A DNA stretch of 64,000 bases from Esteya vermicola (Eukaryota > Ascomycota > Sordariomycetes > Ophiostomatales > Ophiostomataceae). This document shows positions 45,119-56,700 of this stretch, in pieces. Where the stretch lies: the NCBI GenBank assembly GCA_002778215.1, contig PCDM01000018.1:6944001-7008000 (forward strand). Direction: 5' to 3'. Numbering within the stretch: the first letter of the stretch is position 1; each line of letters starts with the position of its first letter. The position numbers and the translations under genes are program-made. The notes below the pieces were generated by a model. That model was given only the letters and a program-made list of their open reading frames with translations. It did no database searches and was not told where the DNA came from.

Positions 45119-48100
45119 ATGGCTTCTTCCTTCCGTGAGTCTCTCCCTTGTCTTTGAATTCTTCCAAGAGACACATTCCCAGCATCTTCCCAGCTATTCT
45201 GCCTATTCGGTGGAGCTGCTCTGATGAGCACTGCATGTCTTGTGAAACCTCATTTCTGCTTTTTTTTCCCGTCACATCCGTCACATGCTTCGCTTGCACT
45301 TACATCATCTTTCACTTTTTTTTGTTCATTTTCCCCCCTTTACTCCTCATAATATTTGCAATAATATTTGCAGTCTTTCTATTTTTGTTCCTGCAATATT
45401 GTTTTGTCATACATTTTTCGACTTTATTACGCCGTGCTGACCTATCACAGCTGCCTCGCCCACCAGGCTCCCACCAAAGCCCCCATTAACAGCAGACGGT
45501 CAGGTCCAGAATTACACACAGTCAGATGCTTGGCCGAAAGTGGCAACACTTCAGCCGCAGCAGTCAACTAATACGCCAGACACCTCCCTCCCCAACATGG
45601 ATGTAATGCTGGGTCCCCCATCATCCAGGCCTCCCTTGGTCTCTCTGCCAGACATTCCTTCTCTCAACTATATGGACCTGCAAGACCTGCAAATGCAACG
45701 CAAAAAGTCTGATGAGCAGGCACGGTACAGGCTCGAAGGATCACAAGTGACACAACCGACGCAGCCAACTCAACCGACACAGATGGCCCCAATGGCCTCC
45801 ACGGCAGCAGCACCACCACCACTGCAGACACGAGTCGGCCCGGAGACTCTTCCAGCCCAGCCGCAACTACGGATGCCACAGGAGCTGCAAAATTCACAGG
45901 CGGACCAAGCACCACAGGAACTGCGGTCGCCGGTAGCAGCAGCAGCCAACGCCAACGCCAACTGCAACATCAATTACAGCCGGCCTTCGACTCCTGCAAA
46001 GCGTCCTACCACGGCAGGCACAATGCATCCTGAAACACCTCCTGCACATGCGGAGACTGTCGTTGTTGTGCCCCCCGACTCGACAAGGACGCAGCTGCCC
46101 ATGGGCCCGCCTGCAGAGGCAGGGTCTGGCCAAGCCAAGCACCTGAAGAAGGCTCGCAGCAGCAAGAATCTGAAGGAGAAGGAGGCAAAAGACGCAAAGG
46201 ACGCAAAGGACGGCAAGGATGTCAAGGACAAGAAGGACAAGAAAGAGGGCAAAGATACCAAGGAAAGCAAGGCCAGCAAGGTTAAGGAGACCAAGGAAAG
46301 CAAGGACAAGACGGACAGCAAGGCCAGCAAGGCCAGCAAGGAAAACAGGGAAAACAAGGAAAACAAGGAGGTCAAGGAGGTCAAGGAGGCCAAGGAGGCC
46401 AAGGAAAACAGAGTGGTCAAGGACAGCAAGCCCAAGGACAAACCAGCAAAAGAAAACAAGCTCAGCAAGGAAAACAAGACGAGCAAGGACAAGAGCGGCA
46501 AGAAGGATGCCGTGAATCTGCTGCCCAGCACCATCAGACGCTCTCCAGATCGCCATGCGTCTCCTGCCAACGACAGCCTCTCACGAGGACGCAGCATCAT
46601 GGCCCAGCATGCCGTCTTGGCCAATCTCTCACACAACCCGTCGATCAGCGGTCCTCAGAGCCGCCATGCCTCCTCAGGCTCGCTTCTGGCCTCTACCCTC
46701 ACCTCCGGGGGCAACTCCCGCTCGCAGTCGGCCCTCTCCCTGCGCTCCAGCGGCAGCAGCACCCCGAGCCCGCAGAACAGCGTGTCCCACCGGCGACGCA
46801 GCTGGCTGCCGGGCAGCGGCAGTGTCGGCAGCATCTCGAGCATCAGCAGCCTCAGCTCGCGGCTGCGGTCAGCCCCGCAAGGACCGGCGCCGTCCGAGTC
46901 GTCGGACGCCTGGGTGTTTCTGACGCCCAATGGCGGCAACGTCGACTACAATGTCAACTTTCTGATGAAGCGCGAAAAGGTTCCCGAGCTGTGGGACGAG
47001 AGCGGCACGCTGCAGGTCTTTCTGGGGACACAGGAGAGCGGCGTGGCCGAGCCGTCGTTCCAGGTGCGGGCCTCCGTTGTCGATGCGTCGCCCCGGCTCA
47101 GCAGCATGGTGCAGGTCGTCAACAGCGTCCATGGCAGTGGCAGTGGCGGGGCGGCTGGCGAGTACCCCTACGACTACGCCGGCTGCTGCCTGCGGCTCTA
47201 CCTCCCCATGCCCCTGAGCAGCAACAGCAATGCTCTCCTGAACGCGGCCGAGCAGCCCGACAAGGGCTCCAAGGACTCCAAGGGGTCCGGCAAGAAGTCA
47301 CGTGGCCGCATGGGATCCACGGGACGGTCCAACGAGGACCTGGCCGTGCTCGAGCCGCTCGTGGCTGCGCGTAACCTGTTTGCCCTGCTGACGGGCCAGC
47401 CGCTCGTGGGCACGCGCCAGACGCCGACCCTCTTTGCTGTGCTCCTGCAGGTGGCTGCGCTGCTGCAGGAGTACGAGTTCGGGACGGAAGACGGCGCCTC
47501 CTACGGCGAGGCGGTCGACCGCAGCCTCGGCTTCTTTGTGGACCAGAACGGGCTGGCCGACGTGCGGCAGGGGGCCGAGAAGACGCTGGAGGCGCTCGTT
47601 CTGGGTGAGCAGCTGCGTTTCTGGTCGCTGTACAACGAGGCGTTCTGCCACGCCGTCGGCAAGTACCCCGTCCTGCGCGAGCAGCTGCGCATGTCGCCGC
47701 TGTGGATCCAGGTGTCGAACAACACGCGGCAGCGGCTGGAGCGGGCGCACCTGGACCTGCTCAACCGGCAGCACGGCGCCAACACGCGCCTCGAGCAGTT
47801 CGACTTCCCCAGCCTGTTTGCCGGCGTGGCCAATTCCACGTCCAACGACGACTTCCGCAGCCTGCGCTTCAAGAACTGGCGCAACCACTTTGTCGAGATG
47901 CGCGCCTTTGTGCTCAAGTACTACAAGACCCAGTTCGGCAGCTGGCCGCCCAAGGCGAGCAGCCGCCGCAACCCCTTTAGCGAGAGCGGCCTCAACCGGC
48001 TCGTCCTGCGCACGCTGTACGCCGACCTCTGCTCTGTCTACGACCTGCTCGTCGACCGCTCGGCCCTGACGCCGCGTCTGCTCGAAGACGGCACCCACGT

Positions 48101-49898
48101 CAGCAGCAGCCACAAGAGCAGCGGGGCCAAGTCGTCCTCGCCGCCGAGAACCGGCACGCCCGTGTCGGGGTCCGCTGCCGGAGCGCAGGCGGACGCGGCT
48201 GGCGCTGGTGGCGCGGCTGGCGCTGCATCGTCCGCCTCCACGCAGGCGGCGCTGCGACTGCCCGAGACGGACAACGCCCTGGTGGCGCTCCGGCAGATCC
48301 TGTCCGAGTTTGACGAGTCGTCGCCGCCCGTGCTGCCGCCGATGCCCTACGACACGCCGTTGCTGCCGACCATGGCCACCATTCGCGTCACCTACCCCGA
48401 CATGACGCCCAAGGACCAGGCTCGCTTCGACCGCAGCGTGCAGTCTCACGAGATGCAGCTGATTCTCTACAAGTCACACAATGGCGATGCCGAGTGCCCC
48501 GACATCTCGCCCTTCCTCGCCGCCTTTGAGGCCTTTGAGCTGCGCGAGGCCCGCCGCAACAAGACGGGCGCCGACCTCGTCGAGATGCGCCTCGGCCACT
48601 GGCTCTTCCTCTACGTCGTCCTCCAGAGCATGCCCATGCTGGTCGTCGACGCGCCCGGCCTGTCCTTTGACGACGGCGTCGAGTATTTCTTGTGTGAGCC
48701 GTCTCAGGGCCGCCCGCCCTGGGTCGAGGATGCCGGCGAGGTCCGCAAGGCCTGGTTCCAGACCGCCGGCGGCGCGGGCCCGCTGGTCGAGTTGTCCGCC
48801 GACGTGCTACTCTACTCCGTCGAGGCCACATACCACCGCTCCCACTGCTGGCTGGCAGCAAAGAAGTGGGAGGCCGAGGCTGCCGATGCGGCTGCCGTCG
48901 TGGCAGCTGGCGGCGTCGTGCTGCCACCCAAGCCGCAGCGGTCGGCGTCGATGCTCATTGCCGATTCGTCCGCCGTCGACCCTTTTGTTCCCTTTGCGCC
49001 CCCGCCGCCCATTCTCGATCCGTCTCCCCTGCCCTCCTCGCTCAACAGCACGCCGCAGTTGCGCCCTTCTCTGGGCGCCACCTTCATGTCCGTGCCAGAC
49101 CTCTCCCAGATCTCCACTGCCTATTTCCCCGCCGCCCAGCAAGCGGCAGCCGCGCTGGCTGCCTCTTCGTCGGTCTCTCTGTCGGCGACGCCGCCGCCCC
49201 AGCTGCAGCTGCCGCTGTTGCAGCAGCCGGACGAGGGCATGAACGGCGACAGCCCTGTCGACCAGGCCTCTCCCACCATCACGGCGACCACAGAGGCTAC
49301 AAACACAACGGCGTGCTCGTCTGTGGGCACCACAACCACCATGGCGAGCTCGGGCACTGCAGGCACGTCCATCTCCATCACGCCGTCACCCACGCCCCCG
49401 CCTCTCTCTGCTCTTTCTGGTGCGGCGGCAGTGGCTGCCGCCACGGCCGGCACTCTGCCACAGCTGCAGGCCCCGTACCGGCGCTCCAACTACCTCGACA
49501 TTTACCAGCGGTCGAGTCTGCGCCACTCCAGCATCGGCTGGTCTCTCGAGCCTGTCAACATGGACCGGTCTAGTCTCGGCAGTCAGCAGCAGCCGCAGCA
49601 GCAGCCGTACCATCAGCAGTACGACGCTTCGTTGGTCCCTATGCCGCCGATGCCTGCCGACCAGCCGGGCGGCCAGCTTCTCAAGACGCCCTCGCTGCAG
49701 GGACGGCGCGCTGTGTCTGTCGGCAACCTGCGGGCCGCTCACAATAGCAGCCGAGGCCGGAGCCCGGGCGGCCGCGTGGGCAACGGTCTCAACAAGTCTG
49801 TCGTCAATACAGGCAGCACATTTGACTCGATTCTCGGTACCATGGATTCGGACGCGGTCAGCAAGAAGAAGAAGCGCATGACCTTTTTGCCATTCTAG
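45119..49898 (+). CDS. Large DUF8004-type fungal protein with Lys-rich repeats
   Basis: There are two exons: a 16-base first exon (45119-45134, MASSF plus one base) and 45451-49898, joined across a 316-base intron (GTGAGT...CACAG), giving 1487 aa. The join gives a frame-consistent start MASSFPASPTRLPPKPPL. A Pro/Gln/Thr-rich N-terminus is followed by a tract of KDAKDAKDGKDVKDKKDK-type repeats at about residues 235-365. A conserved globular region at about 505-895 includes SDAWVFLTPNGGNVDYNVNF, YGEAVDRSLGFFVDQNG and RFKNWRNHFVEMRAFVLKYY, and continues to PDISPFLAAFEAFELREARR. I match it to the fungal DUF8004 family by overall pattern. The C-terminal third is low-complexity and ends KKKKRMTFLPF. 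Function is unknown. Confidence 0.82.
46189..46510 (+). repeat. Coding repeat of Lys-Asp/Glu-x units
   Basis: Within the DUF8004 gene, AAGGA-containing 9- to 15-base units encode Lys/Asp/Glu/Ser/Asn repeats (KDAKD, KESKAS, KENKE). The region is likely disordered and probably length-variable between strains. Confidence 0.8.
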
Positions 49899-50398
49899 AT
49901 TGTTCCTGTCACGTTTCAGTGTTGTTTTTCTTTCTACAGTGTTGTTTTTTTTGGTTGCATCGTGCATTGTGCAGGGTTTTTGCTTACTTACGAAGCCACG
50001 ATATCTATATCTCTTCAAACGGCATCTCACAGGAGAAAAGGGAGCAAGAAAGAGCAAGCGAGAGGGAGAGGCGACCGGGCAGGGTATTGTGCTCAGTGGG
50101 GAAAAAAAGAGAAAAAAAAAAGCATTTCAGTCTAGTTGGGGGGCATCGTACAGTACAGTGCCTTCTTATATAGGTGCCATAATTAATCAACTTTCCTATT
50201 GTATTTTTCAAAAAAAAACAAAAACAAAAAAAAAACAGCCATATTTGCATAGACGTCTGAAAACAAAAATACCTATTACGAGAGATTCCAAACATTATCT
50301 TTTCACCCCTTCCCTTACCAAATGGACAGATTCAGATGAAATAAGACGAAAAAAAAAACAGATCAGAGTAAAGATGCCAAGAAAAGAACAGATCAACA
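49899..50398. other. Convergent 3' intergenic region, DUF8004 / tyrosinase
   Basis: This 500-base stretch is A-rich with long A runs (50101-50120 and 50207-50236). I see no gene. Confidence 0.65.
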
Positions 50399-52522
50399 TC
50401 ACACGAGAATGAATCGGATGACAGACTCGCCCCGGCGCGGAAAGTCTTGCATGCGCGAGGGCACTTGCACTTCGGCACTGGCGACAGCAATGGCGAGTCC
50501 GGGCACGTCCTTGGCCGCCACCACTCGGCCGGTGGCAGTGACGATGCGGTACTGCAGATGCTGCTGCAGGTAGGGCTCTACGTCGGCGGGCGTGAGGCTC
50601 GCCACTTCGTGCCGGCTCACCAGGCGCGCGAGGGCCAGTGTCAGCGGCACCGTCCCGGAGGCCAGACCCAGCACGGGCCGGGCACCGCGGGCACCGTCAT
50701 AGTCCATGCCACCCATGCCGGCCATGCCGGCCATGGCAGAGGCCGGCGACGCAAAGGCGCTCATGGTGCCGACGAGGTTCTTGGCAATGGCCCAGACGGC
50801 CTGGTCGGCTGGCGGGTCGCCCAAAAACATGTGCACAAAAAAGGAGCCGTCGAGGGCCTGCCGGTTCGCGCGGATGTTCACGATCCAGTCCCAGTAGCGG
50901 CTCCGATTCACCAGGACAGAGGGCGACAGGGGCGACGGGGGTGACGGCGGCTCTGGCTCGCCAGACGACCACGGCTGGGACTTTTTATGCTTGTCACGTG
51001 GCGACGGGGGGCGGGGGTACGAAGCAGGCCACGGTCCCTCCGTCCAGCGCCCCCTGCTCCTCCGAATGTGCTTCTTGTCTGCCTCTTGCTGCGCAGCCAG
51101 CAGCGTGGCCGGGCTCGACTGCCCGTAGAGGCGGTTGATGAGGGACTTTACGGCGGCCTGGGCGGTGGCGTTGGCCGTTGTCAGGCTGGACGGGGGAATG
51201 TCCGCCATGTCGTCGTATGTGTATCCAAAGACGCCCAGATCGCGGACGCCGTCGGACGTCCAAAAGGTGCCATTGGTGCTGGCATAAAAGGGCGTCAGTG
51301 CCGTCTGGGCGTCTTGGAGCTGGCCCTTGGAGGAGGTGAAGCTGTTGGTGGCGGCCACGGCGGGGGCGACCCAGGAGTCGGGGTAGAGGACCTGCCAGAG
51401 GGCGAGGGCGCGGTCGACCATGGCGTGGTGGAGGAAGAAGACGGGATCAAAGGCAGAGAAGGGGATCCAGGACATGTGGCCCTGGAGACCGAGGAGGGAG
51501 TGGATGGTGTCGTGGAGGGACTCGAGGGAGTCGTACTTGCCGTTCTGAGAGGGGGGGATCCAGGCCTCGTTGCTAAAGTTGGCGTAGCTGTCGTAGCTGG
51601 AGAAGAGGTTGTAGAGTCGCTGCTGGACGGAGAGAAAGTTCTGGTTGAGGGCGAGGGCGACGAGGGTGTTGTTGGACTGGGCCGAGGCGTCGCCGGCGGT
51701 GGGCGCGCGGAGGGTCTCGGGCCACTGGTTGTAAGGGCTCTGCAAAAAGATGGTGGCGTTGAGGGGATTGAAGCGGTAGGTGAAGAGGGGGTTGGCGATA
51801 TCCTGGACGCCATTGGGGCCGTCGATGCTGATGACTTCGCTGGCGCCGACGCTGCTGGGCAGGACGCTCTCGCCCGCCGGCGGCCGGGCTGCCCAGTCCA
51901 TGTAGGGAATGCGGAACTGGGCCGCCGCCGACTGGTACCGGGCCCGCGTGGAGTTGTCGGGGTAGAGGGAGGCAATGTGCTGGACGAGAGAGTAGAGGAT
52001 TTGCTACGAGGGGGGAAGAGCGTGTTAGTGTATGATTACATCAGCATCAGACGGATGACACACCTCGTAGAGAGCGAGATACGGGCGGTGCCATGTGAGA
52101 AAGAGGGTGGAGGCGTGCATGCAGTAGCCCGTGTTCTCATTTCCCGGCGTCGGAGCGACGCCGTTCCACTCGGTCCAGGGCACGCCATGGATGCCGGCAA
52201 TCTGGTAGTAGGAGAGCAGCATCGACTGGTCCGTGTACTGCATCATATTCAGGCCCAGCAGATAGAGTGTCCACAAGTCGGGGTCGTCCTTTTCCAGCTG
52301 GCGGACTTCTTGTCGTGCGGGGATGTGGCTGCCGTTGGAGCCGAGCTGGCCGACGACATACGGCGTGGCGTCGTTGTCGCGCGGCTGGAGGAGGCGTCGG
52401 GGAAGACGCTGCTGGACGGAGAGGCCGTAGTCGTACATTTGGCCGAAGACGGGCTGGATGGCCAGCGAGTGGAGGAGGAGGAGGAGAAAGAGGGAGGAGG
52501 AGAGCCGGGCAGGTGTGTACAT
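50399..52522 (-). CDS. Secreted tyrosinase (type-3 copper)
   Basis: There are two exons: 52522-52064 and 52003-50399, giving 687 aa; the join is GT-AG, phase 0. The ATG gives a signal peptide (MYTPARLSSSLFLLLLLHSL, cleavage likely near residue 27). Copper-A ligands are probably His112 (IHGVPW), His136 (YCMHAS) and His145 (TWHRPY); Cys134 is placed for the Cys-His thioether bond of fungal enzymes. Copper-B is LHDTIH (His317, His321) plus FFLHHAMVD (His345 or 346). A Pro/Ser/Lys-rich linker at about residues 445-500 separates a C-terminal domain that in the family shields the active site until cleavage. The enzyme oxidises mono- and diphenols and feeds melanin formation. Substrate is not known. 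Confidence 0.95.
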
Positions 52523-53782
52523 GTTCAGAGACAGCGGGTATGCGTATAAATATAAACGTAGGATAGTCCTGGAAGCCAGATGGAGGAGACTGGCAGATGA
52601 GAGAGGGGGAGAAGGGGAGAAGGGGAGAGATGAGGAAAGAAGAAGAGAGGGAAAGAAAGAGAGAAAATAGAGAAAAAGAGAGAAAGAGAGAGAAAGAGAG
52701 AGAGAAAGAGAAAGAGAAAGAGAGGGAAGGTGCAAGAGATAGATCAGGGAAGGAGCGAGACAAGTGAGAACGCCTCACAGGGAAGGAACGAACGGTGATG
52801 AATATGGGCTGATACGATGAAACAAAGAAGGAAGGAACGGCTAGACGGAGAAGGAGGAAAGTAGCGAGAATGGATGAGGGACTGGATGAGAGATGGGATG
52901 AGAGTGAGAGATGGATCTATACGAGGCGGATCGATGAGATGGCGCAAGCAGGCGGGACATCTCGATGAGATGGGTGGGTCTGTAGCGAGAGAGAGGAAGG
53001 AGGAAGAGGGAGAGGGGGAGAGAGAGAGAGAGAGACAGATGACGGGAAATGACAGCACAGTCGGCTGCAAAATCTACCCGACCTGAAAGAGTCGGAGATC
53101 ATGTCCGACCTGAAGCCACGTCAGGGGAGGGGGGTAGACCCAAGAACCAACTCGGGGTAGACAGGTACTCTGGTATCGACAGAGGCATCAGAGAAGCAGA
53201 AAGACAGAAAATGAAGGGACAAAAAGACAAAAAAGTCGAAAAGTCGAAAAGACGAGAACCTGAAATGTCTGGAAATCAGAAAAAAAAAAGACAAAAGACT
53301 ACGAAAGTCTGAAAGACAAACCGGTTGGCCAGCTTCCTCTCGTCTTCCCCTCTGTCTCCTCGTCATTTTTGTCCTCTTTTCTGTCTCCTTCTAGTCAGTT
53401 GACCTATCCTGTCGGCAAGTCGTATACTGCGTCGCACAGACTGGCAGAAACGAAATGATGGCAAAACAAGTCTTAGTTGCGGGCCGACAGGAACGGTGCA
53501 ACGTGACGGCCACCCTGGGAGATGAATACGATATACGGGTGCTGTGATTTCGGCGAGAAACAGGAGACGGAAGAGACAGGAGAAGGAGACGGGCAGCAGA
53601 GTTGAAAGGGGCGGCGAAAAAAAAGGGGAAAATTCAAAGCAAGGTACATTCACTAGACGACACAAAAATGACGAGTACAAAAGTCCAAATAAACAAACGT
53701 CCACAGCCCTCTATGCAAACCTCTCTCCTACCCATTCCCTACTTTTCATCCCTTTTTGGTCTCCCACACTGCCGCCCGACGC
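52523..53782. other. Intergenic: tyrosinase promoter and RPA135 3' flank
   Basis: GA/AG purine tracts at about 52600-52735 and 52980-53035 lie upstream of the tyrosinase start (as CT tracts on its sense strand). AAAGTCGAAAAG repeats occur at about 53230-53265. No gene is supported. Confidence 0.6.
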
Positions 53783-56700
53783 CTACCGCACCTGCGTGCC
53801 GTCCCACATGCCTGGCTGCATCGGTCTCCGGCGGGGCGCGTCCACAGGATCGACGCGGTACTTGAGCTTGACGCCCATCGCCGCCAGCTCCACGTCCAGG
53901 TACTTGAGCGCGCCCGGCACCACCACCTGCGTCGTGTCGGCGCCTCCCACCCACTGCGTGCCCTGGCCGTCCTCCCAGACCTCCTCGTTCGCCAGCCGGC
54001 TGATCATGTCCAGGGCCGCCTGCTTCCGCTTCGCCCCGTCGCCCTCGCCCGCCGCCTCGGCCTCGTCCGCCGCCTCCAGCTGCTTCTGCTGCTCGTCGTA
54101 CACGTCGTCCACCCGGCGCGCACACTGCCGACAGCGCACCGTGCTCGCGCCCTTGCGCTTGCCGATAAACGGCGACACCGTCGGCTGCACCGTCAGGAAC
54201 GAGCCGCATTTGCGGCAGATCCACGACTTTGTGTAGTCGGAGCAGTTGAGCAGCCGGTCCTGCAGCAAAAAGGCCGTGCCGTGCGCCAGCAGCGCATCGC
54301 GCTCCATCTCGCCCACACGGATACCACCACCGCGCTTGCGGCCCTTGATCGGCTGGCCCGTCGTCGGCACCACCGGCCCCGTCGTGCGCACCTGGTACTT
54401 GTCGTTCACCATGTGCCGCAGACGCTGGTAGTAGACCACGCCAATGTAAATGTCCGCCTGCAGCTCCTGGCCCGTGATGCCCGAGTACATGGGCTCGTTG
54501 CCGTGGTAGTTGAAGCCCGCCTGCTGCAGCTGGTGCCCAAAGTAGTCGGCCGCCGTGTTGTCCTCGTCAAACTGAAAGGGCGTCGAGTCCTGCGCCAGCC
54601 CGTGCAGCGCGCCCGCCTTGCCCGCCAGCGACTCGATAAACATGCCAATCGTCATGCGCGACGGGAAGGCGTGCGGGTTGATGATGACGTCTGGCTGCAT
54701 GCCCGACTCGGAAAAGGGCATGTCGATCATCGGCCACTTTTGCGACGCCACGCCCTTTTGTCCGTGCCGCGACGAGAACTTGTCGCCAATCACCGGCGAC
54801 CGCGGCACCCGCAGCTTGATCGACACCATCTGCAGCGGCTCGTTGCCGCTGTCGTTGCCAATCACGCGCACCTCCTCCACGTACGCCTCCTCGCTGTCCT
54901 TGTACTTTTCATAGTGCGTCTCGCCGTCCCGGTTGACCAGCGCCCCGCTATAGTCGGCCGTCACCGTGTGCCACGCGCACAGCGGGTCGCCCTCCTGCAG
55001 CCGCCGGCCCACAAACGGCAGCCCGTCCTCGTCAATCATCCCCCGGATCTGCCCGCTGACAAACGCCTCCGGCGCAAACCCAAACAGTTTCGTGATGTTC
55101 TTGGTCGTCCGCGTCCGCGAGTCGTCCTTGAGCGTAATCTTTTTTGTCTTGTAAATGGTGCCGTGTCCAAAGCCCCGCTCGTGCGCCGACTTGTTGATGA
55201 TCATGGCGTCGTCCATGTCGTAGCCCGTGTAGGAAATGACCGCCACCACCGCGTTCATGCCGTTGGGGAAGTTGTCGAACCCGTACGCGTTGTGCAGCGG
55301 CGCTCGCACCACCGGCGTCTGCCCTGTCTGCAGCCGGTACGTCTTATTGTCCGTGCGGTGAGCCAGTGCCGTGCCCGGCGTGCCCATCGACTGCTTGCCC
55401 ATCTGGCACTGGTACATGTTGCGCGGCGACTGGTTAAAGTCGGAAAACGGCGTCATGTTGGCCAGAATCGACAGGATGTTCGTCGGCGAAAACTCCACGT
55501 GCGTCGACCGCCCCGACACGACCTCGGCCTCCTTGACCGCAATCGACATGTACGGCTGCTCATGGGGGCCGACAAAGTCCTCCTTGTCCAGCGCCAGGTA
55601 CTTGACCGGCCGCACCATCCGCGACGGCGCTGACGCCATGTACACGCCCGGGTAGGTTCCGCCGTTCGACGGCGGCACGTAGCCCACCTCGAGCTCCACC
55701 GGGATGTCGTGCGAGCCCTCCACCTTCCAGTGCCGGATCGTGTCGGCCACCCGCAGTGCCTCCTTGGGCGAGCACCAGCCCAGGATGCGCCCGTCCAGCA
55801 TCAGCACGACGCTCTCCTCCGTCGCCGCCGACGACGTGCCCACGGCGCCCAGCTCAGCCACAATGCGGCTGACGGCCGAGGCGTCCACGGCGGACGTCAT
55901 GATCTTGCACTTGTGCGCCAGGTGGTTCAGCAGCCCGCACGGCGAGCCATCGGGCGTGTGCACCGGACACAGGAAGCCCCACGACTCGGGCAGCAGCTTG
56001 CGCACCGTCGTCGTCTTGAGCTGCGCAAAGAAGCTGCCACGATGCACCATGCGGAAATGGCTGATGAAACGCAAAAAGTTGAGCTTCTCAGCCACCACGG
56101 TGAAGCCCGAGACCTGCTGCAGGTCGAGGCCCGACGGGCTCAGCAGGTTGCCCGTCGACATAAAGTACTCGAGGGCGTTGCCCAGATTCTCGTTCGTCTT
56201 GCGGAAGACCGAGGGGAAGTCACGTGCAAACTCTTCCGTCCGCAGCGTGTTGGACGGGTGGCGCCGCCAGTAGTCCTGCAGCGCCGTGCGCAGGCCCACG
56301 GACAGGTACTCGTCCAGCCGCTCCTTGAGGATCTGCCCGTAGAGGAAGCTGCCCAGCAGAACCTCGTGGTTCTGCACGGCATCGGGGTTGTCGACGGCGC
56401 AGTCGCCGGCCACCAGCGCATACAGCTTGCGCACCATAAAGACGAGCATCTTGAACTTGTCCGCGTCCTGGGCCTCTGTGACGTCCACGTTGCCCAGGTG
56501 GACGAGCACGATCTTGCGCAAAAACTCTGTGCCCACTTCATAGTTGGACATGGTGCTTGGCACGCCGAGCACGACCCGGAACTTCTCGCCGAGAAAGGCG
56601 CGCGTGGCCGTCTTGCTGTAGAGATTGTAAAACTCGTACGTCCGCAGCAGCAGCTCGACGCGGTCTGTCAAAAAGGTGTTTTCCACGCCCTTGGTGTGGG

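Noticed and set aside
53756..55633. 625-codon Arg/His-rich frame on the plus strand
   Set aside because: It is the antisense shadow of RPA135.
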